DNA of 64,000 bases from Martensiomyces pterosporus (GCA_025201845.1 MU603934.1:124001-188000); one strand, 5' to 3'; shown: positions 1-13,162, numbered from the stretch's first letter. Numbers and translations are program-made. The notes: generated from the sequence alone by a model not told the origin.

Positions 1-3000
1 ATAACATGCTCAGTCATCACCTGCCCTGCTCCGTTAGTGATAATGAGTTGCTGCTGCCCATTTTGGCCGTGCATTGGCGAATAGCCACGGCGTTTCAGTC
101 GTGTGGTGCTAGCGCGCCCTGCTGCCCCTCCTTCGCCCAGACGCTCACCTGCCTTTGGCAGCTCATTCTTCTGCTCCTGCTCCTGCTCCTTCTGATGAGA
201 GGGTGCATTGTGCGAAGCATCTGGCTGATCAGGCACTTCGTCCCAGACATCCTTGAGCAGCGGGACTCCATGCCTGGCTCTTGGCATGTGCGGAATACTC
301 CACATCATGGCGTTTGCCTTAGATGCACGAGAGAGTAGAAATTCCATGAATGGGATCTGCCGCGTATTCGGTCTCAGCCAAGTCTCTGCATCCATAGGCG
401 GGCTCTTGACGCCATAGACATCCGATTCCTGGCCGACCTGAGCCAGGAGCGTCGACGGCCAGACCTCTTGCCGCTGCGAGAGAAACAGGTGCGATGGCAA
501 GCTGCACATGCCTTCGTACTCCACCCCTAGCCTCAAAGACGCGTTCAGAACAGTAGTTCCGCTTTTTGAGGGTGCCGGAGGTGCAAACACCGCATCTTCC
601 TTGTGACGATTGCTGCTGACCAGCATGCCAACATCGTAGAAATCAGAGCGCAAGGGCATTGTAGGCGTGGCACTATTCACTAATAGTGACAATATATAGT
701 GTCTTTGTGCTGGACTCTTGCCGGTAAGGTCATATGCAGCTCTTGTCAGCTCTCGCATGGCATAAAGCTGAGCTAGAGGGCTTTGCATGTGATTAGGCCG
801 CCATTCAGCAACAAATTTGATGCCGGGTGATGCCGCCGTGGCATTGTGATCTTTACGCGGTATCGAGCTTGTCTCTTCGCTTCTGTGGCCATTGTCACTG
901 CGACTGCTGATGTTATTGCTATTGCTGCTGCTGCTGCTGCTATCGGCCCATTGTTCGTCCACAGAATCGCCATTGGGGCGCTCTGCCACTGGTACCAAGT
1001 GCTCCACGCTTATGCCAATGGAGCGGGGCACAGGGCACTTGCGCGGCTCGCCACTGACCTGGCCGTGATTACGTCCGTGCTGGCTTAATTTGTCGCCGCC
1101 ACTCGCATCCTTACTGCTATCAGAGTCGCCAAACACGGGCAGTGCAAACATGTCGTCTGGGTGCACAGATCCCAGCTTCCGACGAATGTTGTCGACCTGG
1201 TAGAAAAATGGCTTGACTGCACTTGGCGGTGCTTCCGAGTGAATCAGCTTGCGCTTGGCAAATGACGTGCCGTTCGGGTATTGCATCGACTCGGTGTGCG
1301 GAGGTGTCAAGGGCAGCAATACATGTCCCTCAGTCGTGAATACGTAGTTGTTGTCCAGCGAGTGTAGCGGGTTCTCGTCGTCAAACAGCAGGTAGAGATA
1401 TTTGAAAGTCTCGCTGAGCAAGAAGCTCTCCATCCGCTCCTCGAGCTTGTGCGAGTCGACGTTTTGCATCGACGCATACCCACAGCGTGTCTTTTGCAGC
1501 GCGTTAAGATCAGCGAGAACCATCTCACCAACGTCGAGGTAAAACGGATCGCGAGTTGCCCGGTAGAGGAAATATGTGCTCTCAACGAATTCCGGACGCA
1601 GTGGGTAGAATATGACGTCTGGCTCGCGCACAAACATGTTGAATCGCTCGGGCATCGCACGGAATCGCCTCCACAAATGGTAATACAGCATGTAAGCTGA
1701 CTCTGCCCCATCGACGTCCCCGGCAAGCACCATCAGTCCCGGGAAATAGGCCGAGAGCGAGTCGATCCACGTTGTTGTGACCTCTGCCGACCCCATGTCC
1801 ACGTTGAAAAATGCATACCCGCCAACCGTATCTCTGATATACTGCAGAAGGGCGCTGTACGATACCTCAAACGTCCTGAGGTACTGGGGATCCCCAAAAT
1901 ACACATATCCTTTTAGCATGTACTCGTAGAGCGAATCCAGACCGGCGCTGATGCTGGCTATTGGCGTGATCCACTACAAAAATAGTGAATGAAAGCACAT
2001 CGCTGCCAAACACGGCCATTTCAGAGTATTAGCAATGGCTGGCGCCTGTTTGTCTGACCGCACATGAATGCTGTGTATGGCAAGATCAGCGATGCCCACG
2101 CCTTGGCTCTTTTCGCTCAGCCGCGGGCAGCTGCCAAAAAGCCACCCCAGCGTCGCCAAGGGGCACGCTGGCGGGCTAGCAGGCCAATTGGGGATTTTTT
2201 CGGCATCACGCAACTTCTCAATCGGGGCGGCTGTAAATTATTCGATTTGCTGCCGCTGCCCAAGACATCGCCACCAATTTTTTCCAGCTTTGCCGCCGTC
2301 CATTTTGTCCATCGGGCCCTGCTCAAAAAATAGCCAGCGCGGGTCCGCTCCTTCCGTGCTCATCCGCTTGCAATACCATGCGATGTGCGTTATTAGCCGC
2401 TGTTACTTTCCCACGCAGAGCAGCCTCGCCACTCTGGCCGGGCAGGCGAGTGTGAGAAAAGTGCAGTGCTGCGCTGCATGACATGCTCTTCATGCGCAGC
2501 TCTGTGGATGCGCTTTCTAGAAAGCAGCTGTGTAAATGGGGCAGGATCTCAGTCGCTCCACCCTGCACAGACGGGTGGCAGGCTTTGCTGCGGGTACAGC
2601 AGCAAAATGGGGTGTGGACATGCAGCCGTTGCTCTTACCCTTTGACTTTCCAGGTTGAAAACGTTGCCAAACAGGTTCTTTTTCGACCGAGCCATCCACA
2701 GCTCGTTCAGTGCATGTCGGGCGATGTCCTACTTGCAGTCAAAGGCAGCAGTGCCAACAAACCCCACAGAGAGTTAGAGCTCCCCTGTTAGCCTCCGCCT
2801 ATATACGCTGATGAGGGCAAACATTGGCCAGTGCAAATAGGCGCTGGTCTGGGCTGGCTGGGTCTTGCTGCTCCCTCACCAAGCAGCCGCTCCAGCATCA
2901 CGCCTTCGTTCTTCTTTGGATGTTCGCCAATGGTGCAAAATAGCACAGGACCCTGCGGTCGCTTTGGTGTGCAACAAAGCCTGAGAGATAACAGCGGACA

Positions 3001-4584
3001 GCTATCTTACCTCGAATATCGTCTCATTAGTCAACCGGCTCAGCGTCCCGAATTCTAGAAGCAATGTTCCGATCCCTGCCGCACAAGTCTCTGGGGTTTC
3101 TCCACGCGGAAATCCATGCTTCAAGTTTGTCTATACTTACCAAAAGAAGTCAGAGCACAGAGCCAATGGTGCCAGAGAGCTGGTGAACGTGTGCGTGTGC
3201 CACAGACTGCCAGCGCTACACTGAAGACATGCATGCGAGCGTCTTTTGGCTGTTTGCCTAAACAGGCACTGCACGCTACACATTGCATAGCGCGTCCCGC
3301 ACATGGCGACTGCTTATCAGGATGACTTACCCTTGGATACGGAATGCTGTTCGGGGATGCTTCAAAGGCAGGCAGCAACCGATATGCCAGGTCTCTTGCT
3401 AAACCCAAGAGCTCGCCCTTGTACGCCCCGTCAGTATCAAGCCGCATGCCTAGCGTGTCCTTTTCGTCGGTGGCAATGATGTGCGCACTCAGCAGTCCAC
3501 CGAGCATTCTGATCGTTACCTCAAACACCTGGACATGGCTGTCGATGTTGAAATCGGGCAGGTACTGTATCGTCTGCTCCACTGCTCGTGCAAATGCTGC
3601 CTTGTCTCCCAACACAGCCAGTGCATCCAGCGTATCCACAAGTGTTAGCAGGTAATCCCCCAGCACATCGTTGACGTTGATATTCCCCCTACACGCTTAT
3701 TAAACACACCGCTATATAACAAGAGTCAGAGTGCTGCTGCCCTCTATGCCCAGTGGGATGGCATACCAGGCCAGGCGGTTGTCTGAGGGAGGCCACGCAC
3801 ACGACTACCCAGAGATATGCACTTACGGGTCTGATCTGTCTCGGCCACGTCCAACGCATGCTATTGGATTCAACTAAGCGCAATGGCAAAATCATCGGGT
3901 AAGCACAAAAAAAAGCGTTGATTATTACCAGCAGTGATCGAGTGTCGCTCAGTGAGTGCTAGATGTATAGGTGCGTGTGCATGTGACTAATGATTCGCCG
4001 CCTTTGCCCATGTGGACATGCCAAATTCTGGCCTTTTACTTACCTCGTCAAATGGAAATGCATATTCCATATATCCGTTGTAGGCGTGGTAGAACGATTC
4101 CTAAAGCAGGCAAGGCTGCCGCAGAGTAGAGATCGCCAGATAGGCAGCCAATTCGTGTTCTGGTTAGAAGCAATCCGTTAAAACTACACAGCCACACACG
4201 GCCAAAGAGCCCTTCCATCTGCCATATGCAGCTTCGCGCTCCGCACCCACACGACCCTGCTCCCCAAGCGCTGATATACACCTACCTTGACTTGGGCCCT
4301 ACACGCACTTGGAAGCAATGGGATAAGATGAATGCCTGCTTAGCACCGACACTAAGGTATATGTAGCTGTAAAATGCAAATGTGTCTGTACTAATTCGCC
4401 TGGCAGCTCTGGCAACAGCCGCCATGCGCACGTGACACCTTCGCGCCATGGTAGACCATGCAATGCGGCGCTGTCCCCCATACCTTAACTCCAATTGCCT
4501 CTTCTTTGACATTCCAAACGCATGCGTAAGAGGCAATGCCGGAGTGACCACTGCCAGTGCGGCAACTATCGGGTTGATACGCAT
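1..4584 (-). CDS. EDEM-type ER alpha-mannosidase (GH47), 3' end beyond window
   Basis: Glycoside hydrolase family 47 protein of the EDEM/Htm1 group, which trims mannose on misfolded glycoproteins in the ER lumen and commits them to ERAD. I rebuilt eight exons by homology and phase: 4584-4484, 4298-4286 (13 nt), 4100-4044, 3873-3827, 3688-3331, 3130-3011, 2728-2639 and 1973-1. The joined frame shows family motifs in order: [102 protein letters not shown] and FTTEGH. The start at 4584 gives a hydrophobic N-terminus ([13 protein letters not shown]), a plausible signal peptide. After the GH47 domain comes a tail of about 430 residues with a Ser/Asn run, still open at base 1. Family assignment is secure; whether it is closer to EDEM1 or EDEM3 is not decided. 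Confidence 0.92.
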
Positions 4585-4964
4585 CGCCGTACCCAATAGC
4601 ACCAAATAAATACAAATGCTAGGTATGTATGGAGTGACGCTGTGTGTAAATTACAAAAATGGAAATAAAAATAGCTGGTGTGAGCTAGACGGAAAGGAGA
4701 AAGGAGACCGACAGCGAGGCCAAACGCAACCACAGGCCGACGCCAATTTTAATGAATGCTAGCACTGCCTCGGAAGTCGACGTAGAAGCACGTGATTGGC
4801 TCAGCCAGACAAACCAAGTAACGTGACCAAGAAGGCACAAATATGAAACGATACGTCATCGCTGTGTCTGTGGAGCATGTATCGTGAAAGTTGTGTGACA
4901 GCAGAGATTGAGGAAATAGGATAGAAAACTATAGGAAAAGTGGCAGCGTGAACTCAAGCTAGGC
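4585..4964. promoter_or_regulatory. EDEM upstream region with clustered ACGT motifs
   Basis: This is the space between the EDEM start (minus strand) and the end of the HAM1-like gene. It holds CACGTG at 4789-4794 joined to ATTGG (an inverted CCAAT box, 4795-4799), AACGTG at 4820-4825 and TACGTCA at 4852-4858. These lie about 205-275 bp upstream of the EDEM ATG. ACGT cores are the binding core of bZIP factors of the unfolded-protein response (Hac1/XBP1/ATF6); CACGTG is also a bHLH site. The regulatory role is inferred. Confidence 0.35.
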
Positions 4965-7785
4965 TCAGTTTGTGTGGAGTGGCGGTGGGTAGGTGTCTGT
5001 TGGATCAACCATGGAGTCGCGGCGTCCAGCGGCCTGCCTCTGAGCCAGCTTGTCCGCGGCCCGAGCAGCCTCATTCTCGCTCTTCTTGAGCTTGCTTTCT
5101 GCGTCTTCAGCCTCGGTTTCAACTGCGTCGCTGAGGTTGCCGAGTTTGTTCTCGGTCTTGTCCTTGGCACTGTCAAGTCTGTGCCTAGCCTTGCTTTCAA
5201 GGTCCTGACCCTCTGGCATGGCAGCATTGGCCTCCACTTTAACCCTGCCGGCTTCTTCTTTCACCTTGGGCACCTCATCCTTCGCCACGGCCTGCTCTGC
5301 GCTCTTCTCCTTGGTCTTGCCATGTTTTTTCTTGCCAAACTTGGCGCCCTTCTTTATGGTGCTGGTTGCAGTGGCCATCGCCTGCTTGCTGGTGCTCGAG
5401 ACAAAGACCGTCGCAACATTGCCGTACTTGGACATGGTCTTGTCGACCCGAACAAGGGCATCGGAGAGCGTCTTGGCAATGTTCTTAGCGACAAGCTTCT
5501 TTGCTGCAGGCTTGATAAGTGGAATGGCGAGAGTGCTCAGCACATTGTGCTTGTTGTGGTGTACCTTGATCTCCAAGTCGTGGAGCTTTGAGGTGACACT
5601 GACAATATCAAACTGGCGCTCAGGCCGCATGCGCTCCTCATGCCTTTCATCCCTGTCCTTGCTCTTGCTCTTGCTCTTGCTCTTGCCACTTTCCTTCTTT
5701 TCCTCGGGCTTTTTAGCAGGCACATGGGACTTTTCGCTGTCGTGCAGCTTACGAACACGGATGGTGATATCCATGCCGCGACCGCCAATGACCAGATCAG
5801 CGATTCCCTTCTCAGCGACCCTTGGGATGCCCTTCTTCTTTTTGACATAGAACGCGACGCTCTTGGCCACGCAGTTGATGCCTGTAATGGTGATGTAGAA
5901 GAACTGCTCGCCATGGAACCCCTTGCGCGACACCATAGCCCTCGAATTCTTGAGGAGAACTGAGCGCGGATAAACCTCTGTATGGTAGTCCATGCTGATG
6001 CGCTCGGGCACAAATCTCTTGAGGTCGAGCACCAGGTTATCGGCTGCAAACTCCAGCTCCTTGTTCTGGCCAGCAACGCGCGGGACTGGGATATAGCGGA
6101 TCGACGAGACGAGCAAAGTAAGATTGGTCAGAACATCGTTGCGCAGAGCCTTGAAGTGCTCCTTCCTCTCCTCGGCATCCATGCTCTTGCCAAAGACCGA
6201 GTAGGCAAGCCCCACCATGGCATCCTTATAGCTGACTAGAACAGGATTGTGCTGGACAGCCTCCATATACTCCTTGGTGCCCTTGGAGATTGTGTCGAAA
6301 TGCTTGCCGCCCTCCTTGCCGAACACCTTCTTGCTGCGGGTCAGAATGTCCTTGCTGCGCAGAGTGAACTCATCGGACATCAGCTCATCGGGGTCGAGCT
6401 TCACAGCCCAGCTGCCAAACTCCCTGGTGTCGTCCAGCAGCTGGCGGATATCGGGACTGTTCTTGTACTCCCTGCCCAGAGCCGCAACTGCTGCAAAGAT
6501 AGGACCCAATTCATACCCATTGCCAAGGCGGCTGAAGATGTCCTGCACGCGCCTTTCAGTGTCGCTAAGGTCCTCGGTGGCCGGATGGGCCTTGACCTTG
6601 CCAGTCACACTCTTGGCAGCAGCGACACCCCTTTTGTAAGTGGTGGTGTAGAGGCTGGCCATCGACGACAGGGCTTCTTGGACGCTGGGCTCTTCGCGAA
6701 CCTCAAGGATGATGTCGCGCAGGCGCTCAACAAGGTGCTTGAGGTTATCCCTCGACAGCTCTTGCTTGCCTTCCTCAACCAGGCTCGAGAGCTTCTCCTT
6801 GGAGCTGGCCATGATAGTCGAGGCAGCCTTGGAAGCAGTCATCTCGCCAGCACGCACCCTTGCTGCGAGGGGTTGTATGGCGTCGTATGCAGCGGCACTA
6901 ATGCTACCCTTCTGGCTCTTGAGTTCCTTCTTGATCAGCTCCGCCTCCTGCCCAGGCTCCATATCCTCTATCTCCTCTATCTCCTCTATCTCCTCAGCCT
7001 CCTTTGCAGCACCAGGGGCCACCTTGGGTGCCTTATTTCTGATAGTGGCACTAGCAAGACTGGTGATGTCGGTGATGGACTTGCGCAGGGCTGCAGATGT
7101 GCCGATGCCCTTGGCGATGGTCAAAAAGTCCTTGCCGGCGCTTGTGATGTTTTTCGTTGACTCCTTGGATTCCTTCTTGGCATTGTCAAGCAGCTTTTTG
7201 CGATCTTCAACCGTCCTCTTGCGCGCGCTGTTCAGACTGCGGATGATTTCTTGTACATTGTCGTCGCCGTTGAGTTCCTCGACCACCCTGACACCTGCAT
7301 CGGTCGACTTTTCCAGGTTGTCCACGACCTTTTTGCCCTGGTAAGTGGTGGCATGTGCTCTCATAGCAGCAAAGTCGATCTTGCGGAAGAGATCCAGCAT
7401 CTGGCTGGTGGGAGGCAAATCGCCGTGTCTACGAACAAAAAGAAGTGGTATCAGGCGTGTGTGTATTGGACGTTAGAAAATGCCGTCACTGGAGAGACCT
7501 TGCCAGTTTTTGATGGTAGCAGTCGAGAACACATGCGGCCAAAACTTACCGCATCATTGAAAAGACGCTGGCAACGGAGTACTTCTTGTCCACGGCCTTG
7601 TCGAGAATGCCTAGTGCACTGCCACGGCGGTCGTTGGTGTTGCGGTAGGTCCTGACAAGCTCCTCGAAGCGAGCGCGGGTCGAGCTGGCCTTGTAGTCCT
7701 CACTCAGTGGCTCAAAATCGTCGCCAGGGCTGATATCTGCGACACTCGATCTGCGTCGAGCCATCTCGTGCTCATGGTGGTGCAT
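4965..7785 (-). CDS. HAM1-like fungal protein (HAM1_N/HAM1_C type)
   Basis: Large fungal protein of about 899 residues in two exons, 7785-7550 and 7428-4965; the intron has a GTAAGT donor and TAG acceptor. The N-terminal half is helical and charged and lies C-terminal to an Arg/Ser-rich start. The central and C-terminal part (around YSVFGKSMDAEERKEHF and RYIPVPRVAG, then a region with AVSRKG-like strands) resembles the HAM1-like C-terminal domain (formerly DUF4449), a family first linked to hyphal anastomosis and thought to be lipid-binding. Low-complexity stretches include EEIEEIEEIE, SKSKSKSK and a Lys/Glu/Ala-rich amphipathic tail. A second in-frame Met at residue 8 is an alternative start. 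Molecular function is not established; the family call rests on my recognition of the fold pattern. Confidence 0.7.
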
Positions 7786-8717
7786 CTCTGATAATGGTGG
7801 TTTTGCTTGCTATTCAAAAGCAATATTTAAGGGTATACTTGTGGTGGACGTAGTTCTGGAAGGACATACGTTTGGGAGCAATGTTAGGCTGCAAGAAAGA
7901 AAAGTATCGCTTTCCGATGCTGGGGCGGCAAAGCACACGCCTGCTGCTTATATTTGGGCCTCCTCTGCAGTGTGTTCAGACGTCCTGGGTGCTGGACAGA
8001 TGTAAAACAGCAGCACTAGGCTCCTGTCTGCATGGAAGAACAGCGTGCATGTCGGGGCTCTAGGGGTAGGAGTGCGACGTTGCACTGCTTGGCGATGTAG
8101 AGGGCGGCAGCCATCTGGGCTGCCCTATGCCAAGACAGCAGGCAAACAAACAAAGAGAGCGAGACTGGGCGCACATCTAGGCTCTCATACGGGCAAGGAG
8201 GCTGCCACCAAAGCAGCAATCTCCACATCGCATGTGCAAGGCAGCGCCTATTCGATGCGCCGCCTGCTGCAGTCATGGGTTTGGGCTCTAGATCATAAAT
8301 CTCGCATTTTCCTGCGATATTGTGTGCCGCATTATACATGGCCGCTCTGGCTGCAGAGTGGTCCATGCAGAGTAAACAGACGTGTCTTGCTTATATTGCC
8401 ACGGCATCAGCCTTCGCAAACAAAACGTCAGCACCGACTGGTTGTTGCACAGCAGACGTCACTGGCACGCACGTGGAGAAAGGCGCAAAAGCAAGACATT
8501 TTGTTTGCATAGTATTTGGTGCTATTGAGTGCTAAACAGAGAATGTAGAATAATAAAAGGGTATGAACTACAATTTACGACCCTTGTAGGAGAGAAAGGG
8601 ATGGGGGTGCCCTGGTGCTTACGTGTGAGCTGAAGGGGCGTTCGAGCCATCGTCAGCAGCAGACTGCACGCACACGCAGCCGCATCTCTGTGTGATTTGT
8701 GCCAGTCTTGCTTTAGC
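7786..8717. other. Intergenic: HAM1-like promoter / PDB1 3' flank
   Basis: 932 bp between the HAM1-like start and the end of PDB1. Short frames here have no recognisable domain. An A/T-rich stretch near 8549-8562 is a possible polyadenylation region for the neighbouring transcript. I see no RNA gene. Confidence 0.5.
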
Positions 8718-10570
8718 TTACTCGACGTTGAGGACCCGCTTGGCCTGCTTGTAGATGACCTCGGTATCGGGGAGGGCGAGGTTCTCAAGGTTCTGAGCAT
8801 AGGGCATGGGGACATCGGCACCGGTAACACGGCAAACAGGGGCATCGAGGTAGTCGAATGCCTCGGACTCCATGATCTGAGCAGAGACCTCAGAGCCAAC
8901 ACCGAACTGGGGGAATCCCTGCTCGACAGTCATCAGGTGGTTGGTCTTCTTGACCGACTTGACGATGGCATCAAGGTCGAGAGGACGGATCGAGCGGAGG
9001 TTGATGACCTCGGCGTTGATGCCCTCCTTGGCGAGAAGCTCGGCAGCCTCAAGGGCGAAGCCAACGGGGCGCGAGTAAGTGACAATGGTGATGTCGCTAC
9101 CCTCGCGAGCAACCTTGGCCTTGCCAAAGGGAATGACAAAGTCCTTGCTGGCAAGCTCGGGAGTCGAGGGGAAGCTGACACCGTACATAAGCTCGTTCTC
9201 AAGAACGATAACGGGGTTGGGGTCGCGGATAGCAGCCTTCATAAGGCCCTTGGCGTCCTCGGAGTCGTAGGGGCTGACAACCTTGAGACCGGGGATCTGG
9301 CCGTACCACGAAGCGTAGTCCTGCGAGTGCTGGGCGGCGACACCGGCGGCGGCGCCGTTGGGCCCACGGAACACAATAGGGCACTGAGCGAAGCCACCCG
9401 ACATGTAGTGGGTCTTTGCGCCCGAGTTGATGACTTGATCAATGGCCTAGGACCAAAGCGGCGCAGCAAATGCACAAAAAAAAAGAGGCAGTGGGAGCAC
9501 ACGGCAATTAGCTGTGCTGTGAGCACCAAGTGATTGACATGGAGCGCGGCAAATTTGGTTAGGTTGCGGATCGGAGCGCCTGGAGGGGAGGGCTGAGGTG
9601 CCGCAAGCAAGTCCATTTAAAAATACACCGCCGTGTGCAAGGCCATGGGTTTGCTTGCGCATGGTGTGAAAGCAGAGTACTGGCTGCGGGGTCTGTTCAA
9701 GCTCCGCGCTGTAGGGCGCCTCCTCTCACATGAGCGCTATGAGCCAGAGGGATCAAGGAGCTTGGAGCAGTGCGCGGGTGGGCAGGGGAAGAAGCGGACC
9801 AATACGGCTTGCCACCATGCCGGTCCCAAACCCAACAAACCCGACCCAGCCAAGTCCCACACGGCACCCCCCAGATTTATAACCAAAAAAGGATATTGTG
9901 TGGCAACAACAATATGCTGTCAACGCGAGAGAGAAAAATTTGTGGGGGCGGAGACGAGTGCGTCTGCGTAGAGGCTTACCTGCATAGCAAAGTTGAAGGT
10001 CATGAACTCGCAAATGGGCTTGGTGCCGTGGAAGGCAGCACCGACGGCGATACCAGCGAAGCCCATCTCGGTAATGGGAGTGTCGATGACACGCTTGGGG
10101 CCGTATTTGTCAAGAAGGCCCTTGGACACCTATATGCACAAAGAACACGGTTTTAGTCGCGCATTGGCTCTGCGATCTATACGAAGGCAAGCAGTGCGCC
10201 AGAGGCGTATGCATTTTTGAAGCATACCTTGTAGGCGCCGTTGTACTGAGCGACCTCCTCGCCGAGGAGCCAGACCTTCTCGTCGAGCTCCATCTCCTCG
10301 TCGATGGCCTGGTTGAGGGCCTCACGAACGGTGATCTACATTGCGAATTCAAAGAAAACAGCCAAATGCAAGAATGACATTAGCCGGACTGTGTCAGCAA
10401 AGGGCGGGCCGCTTTCTTTTCGCAATAGCTGCTGCTTCGCATGGTGTACTTACGGTCTCGCCGGCGGCGGTGGAGTTGTGGCGGACAGCGCTGGCAAAGG
10501 CACGAGGAGTGCGCGAGGCCAAGCGAGTGGCAAGGGGCATCTTGAAGAGAGACTTGATAGCAGCAGACAT
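8718..10570 (-). CDS. PDB1: Pyruvate dehydrogenase E1 component, beta subunit (mitochondrial)
   Basis: E1 beta of the mitochondrial pyruvate dehydrogenase complex, which with E1 alpha and thiamine diphosphate decarboxylates pyruvate and passes the acetyl group to E2. Four exons: 10570-10454, 10335-10228, 10129-9980 and 9446-8718, all in phase 0, giving 367 residues, the usual length. Residues 1-39 form a basic, hydroxylated, acid-poor presequence. Family motifs follow: [89 protein letters not shown] and [15 protein letters not shown] near the end. All three introns end in TAG; the third, 533 bp, is much the longest. Confidence 0.97.
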
Positions 10571-13162
10571 GGTTGTTGTAGTTTATCTTTTTGAGAAAGG
10601 CAGGCGAATTGAATGCGAGCGCTGGTCAACCGAGAACAGCACACCAAATACTATGCTCAGAGGAAAATAGAGAGGGAGATGGCAAGCGGAGAGAAAGAGC
10701 GTGGAGGCAGAGCTGGTACAAAGTAGCAAGCAGGGGGAAACAAAGAGAGCACCAAGCGCCGATTTTGAATCAGAAAAAAATACAGCCGCCCTCTTGCGTG
10801 CGGGATGCACCAGCGCGGCTGAGCCTGTGGAGAATTTTTCCCCTTTTCCGGCGCCTTTGGCGTGCAGGATAATTAGCGTTGCCAGCCTAGGGCATTTAGG
10901 AGCCAGAGCCAGCCCAACCCGCGGGGTCTGCAGGAAATTGGCGCTTCAATCCCTGCTCGCTGCCCAGCCAGAGCCGCCAGCCAGGCAGCCCTCTCAGCAG
11001 CGGGCTTGGTGCTGGGGCGAAGCGACACAGGAAACTGCCACCTCATTGAATAAAAAAAATCCGCGCTGCTGCTCGTGTGTGGGTTGTTTGCAGGCCGTGG
11101 AAATGTTGGGGAGGCGCACTACAGCTTGGTGACTGCCCGCCTCTGCCAGCGGCGTCTCACGCCCACTCTCCGCTCAGACAGCCGAGAATGAGGCGCTGCA
11201 CCGCCTCCCTCACCTCACCCCGACAGCAGCAACGGCAGGAGACTGGAGGAAAAGCGGTCTGAGCTGGAAGGGTCCAGGGCATTCGCTAATTTCGCCGCTC
11301 TCCGAGCGCTGAAATCCACAGCATCGAGAGGCACCACGCTGTGCAGCAAAGCACGCGCGCTCGGCCAGAGACCCAGCGGCGCCTGAAGTGTGGCTCGCAA
11401 GAGGCTTCCAGGGGAGGGGAGCAGCTGCAAGCGTGCCAGCATGCGAGCACAAAGACTTCCCGCCTGCGGATATTAGTCGATCCTGCCTGCCCAGCTCCGT
11501 CTATTAGCCCCGCACTCATTTCATCACACCACACACGGCCACAACAAAGCCCGCCTGTGTGGCTCGGAGTCGATTCCGAAGCACGGATTCGCCAGCGAGC
11601 TCGCTGCCTTGGTACCAGTCCCGAGGCAGAGAGGCGCCTTTGGGATGCCCAGTGCGCCTCTGCGCCATCCTGCAACCCTGTGCTGCGTTGCCTGGTTTGC
11701 GACTGCAGGCGAGGCGGCGTGCTAGCCACATTTAATCTGCGGTGATCTGATCGCGCTCGCTGGTTCAAATCAGGCGCTCTGCGGCTGCGGGATGTCGGAT
11801 GAACTGACAGCGCAAGCAAGGGTATGCTATGATCCCGCCGCCTCGCCACGCCAAAGCATCCACCAGCGCTCGGCCTGTGCCTCCACCACACAACGAAAGG
11901 GCGCTGTCATCCTCGTGGGTTGCCAGCATGACTTGGCGCTGCATATGGCTAGTTCACTCTGCACATGCCTGGTTGGGGATGTGGGGGAGAGGCATCGAGC
12001 AATGGGCTGCACAGCCGTGCTCTACACAAGCAGCAGCAAGCCGCGCTATGCACCCCTGCACACCTCTCCCACGCAACCACCTTCAAACGTCTGTCCCGCA
12101 TATGCAGGTGATGAGCTGTGCAGACATGCCCCCATACCAGAGAAGAAGCAAAAACAGAATAATTTTAAAATAGAATGGCGCCCTGAGAGAGGAAAAACAC
12201 CCGAGCCTGCCCTATGCGAGTGACATGTCTTGTGAATATGTGTGCTGTGCATGCGCCCAGCAATCAATGCGGGTGCTGGCAGTTGTTTTCATCTTTTTCT
12301 CGTGTGCGCTGTGTCTTTGAAATTTTGTGGCATGTGCTCCGTCAGCCCACATTAATTTCACATTTTTTCCCACCCTCTCACCCAACCGCCAGCCGCCAGC
12401 CGCCAACCGCAAATCAAACCAAGGTGGGCTTGTTTTTTCTTTTTCTTTTTGAAGACGCGGCCTGTGCTTTCATGCATCACCACACAAGGCGGGAGGATGC
12501 ACAATAATAACAAAATGAGAGCACAGCAGGTTTTATGTCCCGAATGCAGATAATGTGGGTTCCCACGCAAGCACAAGAGGTGGGCGAGCAATCGAGAGCG
12601 CCCGCGAACGGCCGTCACATTATTCCTTTTCTGCCTTTCACCGAGCCAGCAAAAAAAGAAAACCCCGAGATTCTGCTGTCAATAGGGGGTGCGCAAAACC
12701 GCAGATGGATAGGAGACGCGAGCAGTAAACCAGCTCTTGTCCCGAGATAAACTAGAGAAAGTCTATTGCGCTCGAAGATGCAAAAGCAAACAAAGCAGCG
12801 CCGACGGCGCTCCCTTCCGTACGTCTTCATGTGCTTGCCCATGCAGGCAAAAAGAAAAAGAAAAAGAAAAAGCGGCAAAGGAGCTGTGCCAAGGCAAGCC
12901 GTGTGGTTTTGCGATCGCGTCAACTTTCCCACGCACCATTGGATACTCTGCATGGGATTTCCGCTTATCAAGCAAAGAGTGTGGGGCTAGGAGCAGCGCT
13001 GTGCCGAGCGCAGCTAGATGCAGTCATTTATTTTGCTTCATGCTTTGCAATTCACGGTCGAGAGAAAGGGAGAAGGAACGAAGAGGCCCCAATGCGAGGC
13101 GAAAAAAACTGGCCGCCAGTCTCTTGCACGCATGCACATTTCTCAATGGGGCACCATTGGGA
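10571..13162. other. Gene-poor intergenic region, 2.6 kb
   Basis: It lies between the PDB1 start and the end of the first bHLH gene, so it holds the PDB1 promoter and the bHLH 3' flank. Overlapping frames up to about 200 codons occur on both strands, but none shows a domain and they overlap one another antisense, which is typical of random open frames in G+C-rich DNA. A (GAAAAA)n run lies at 12848-12872 and short CCGCCAG repeats near 12387-12410. A GGTTCAAATC string at 11762 lacks tRNA stems. Confidence 0.55.

Noticed and set aside
11755..11790. GGTTCAAATC string resembling a tRNA T-loop
   Set aside because: The T stem has a mismatch and no anticodon or acceptor stem could be placed upstream.
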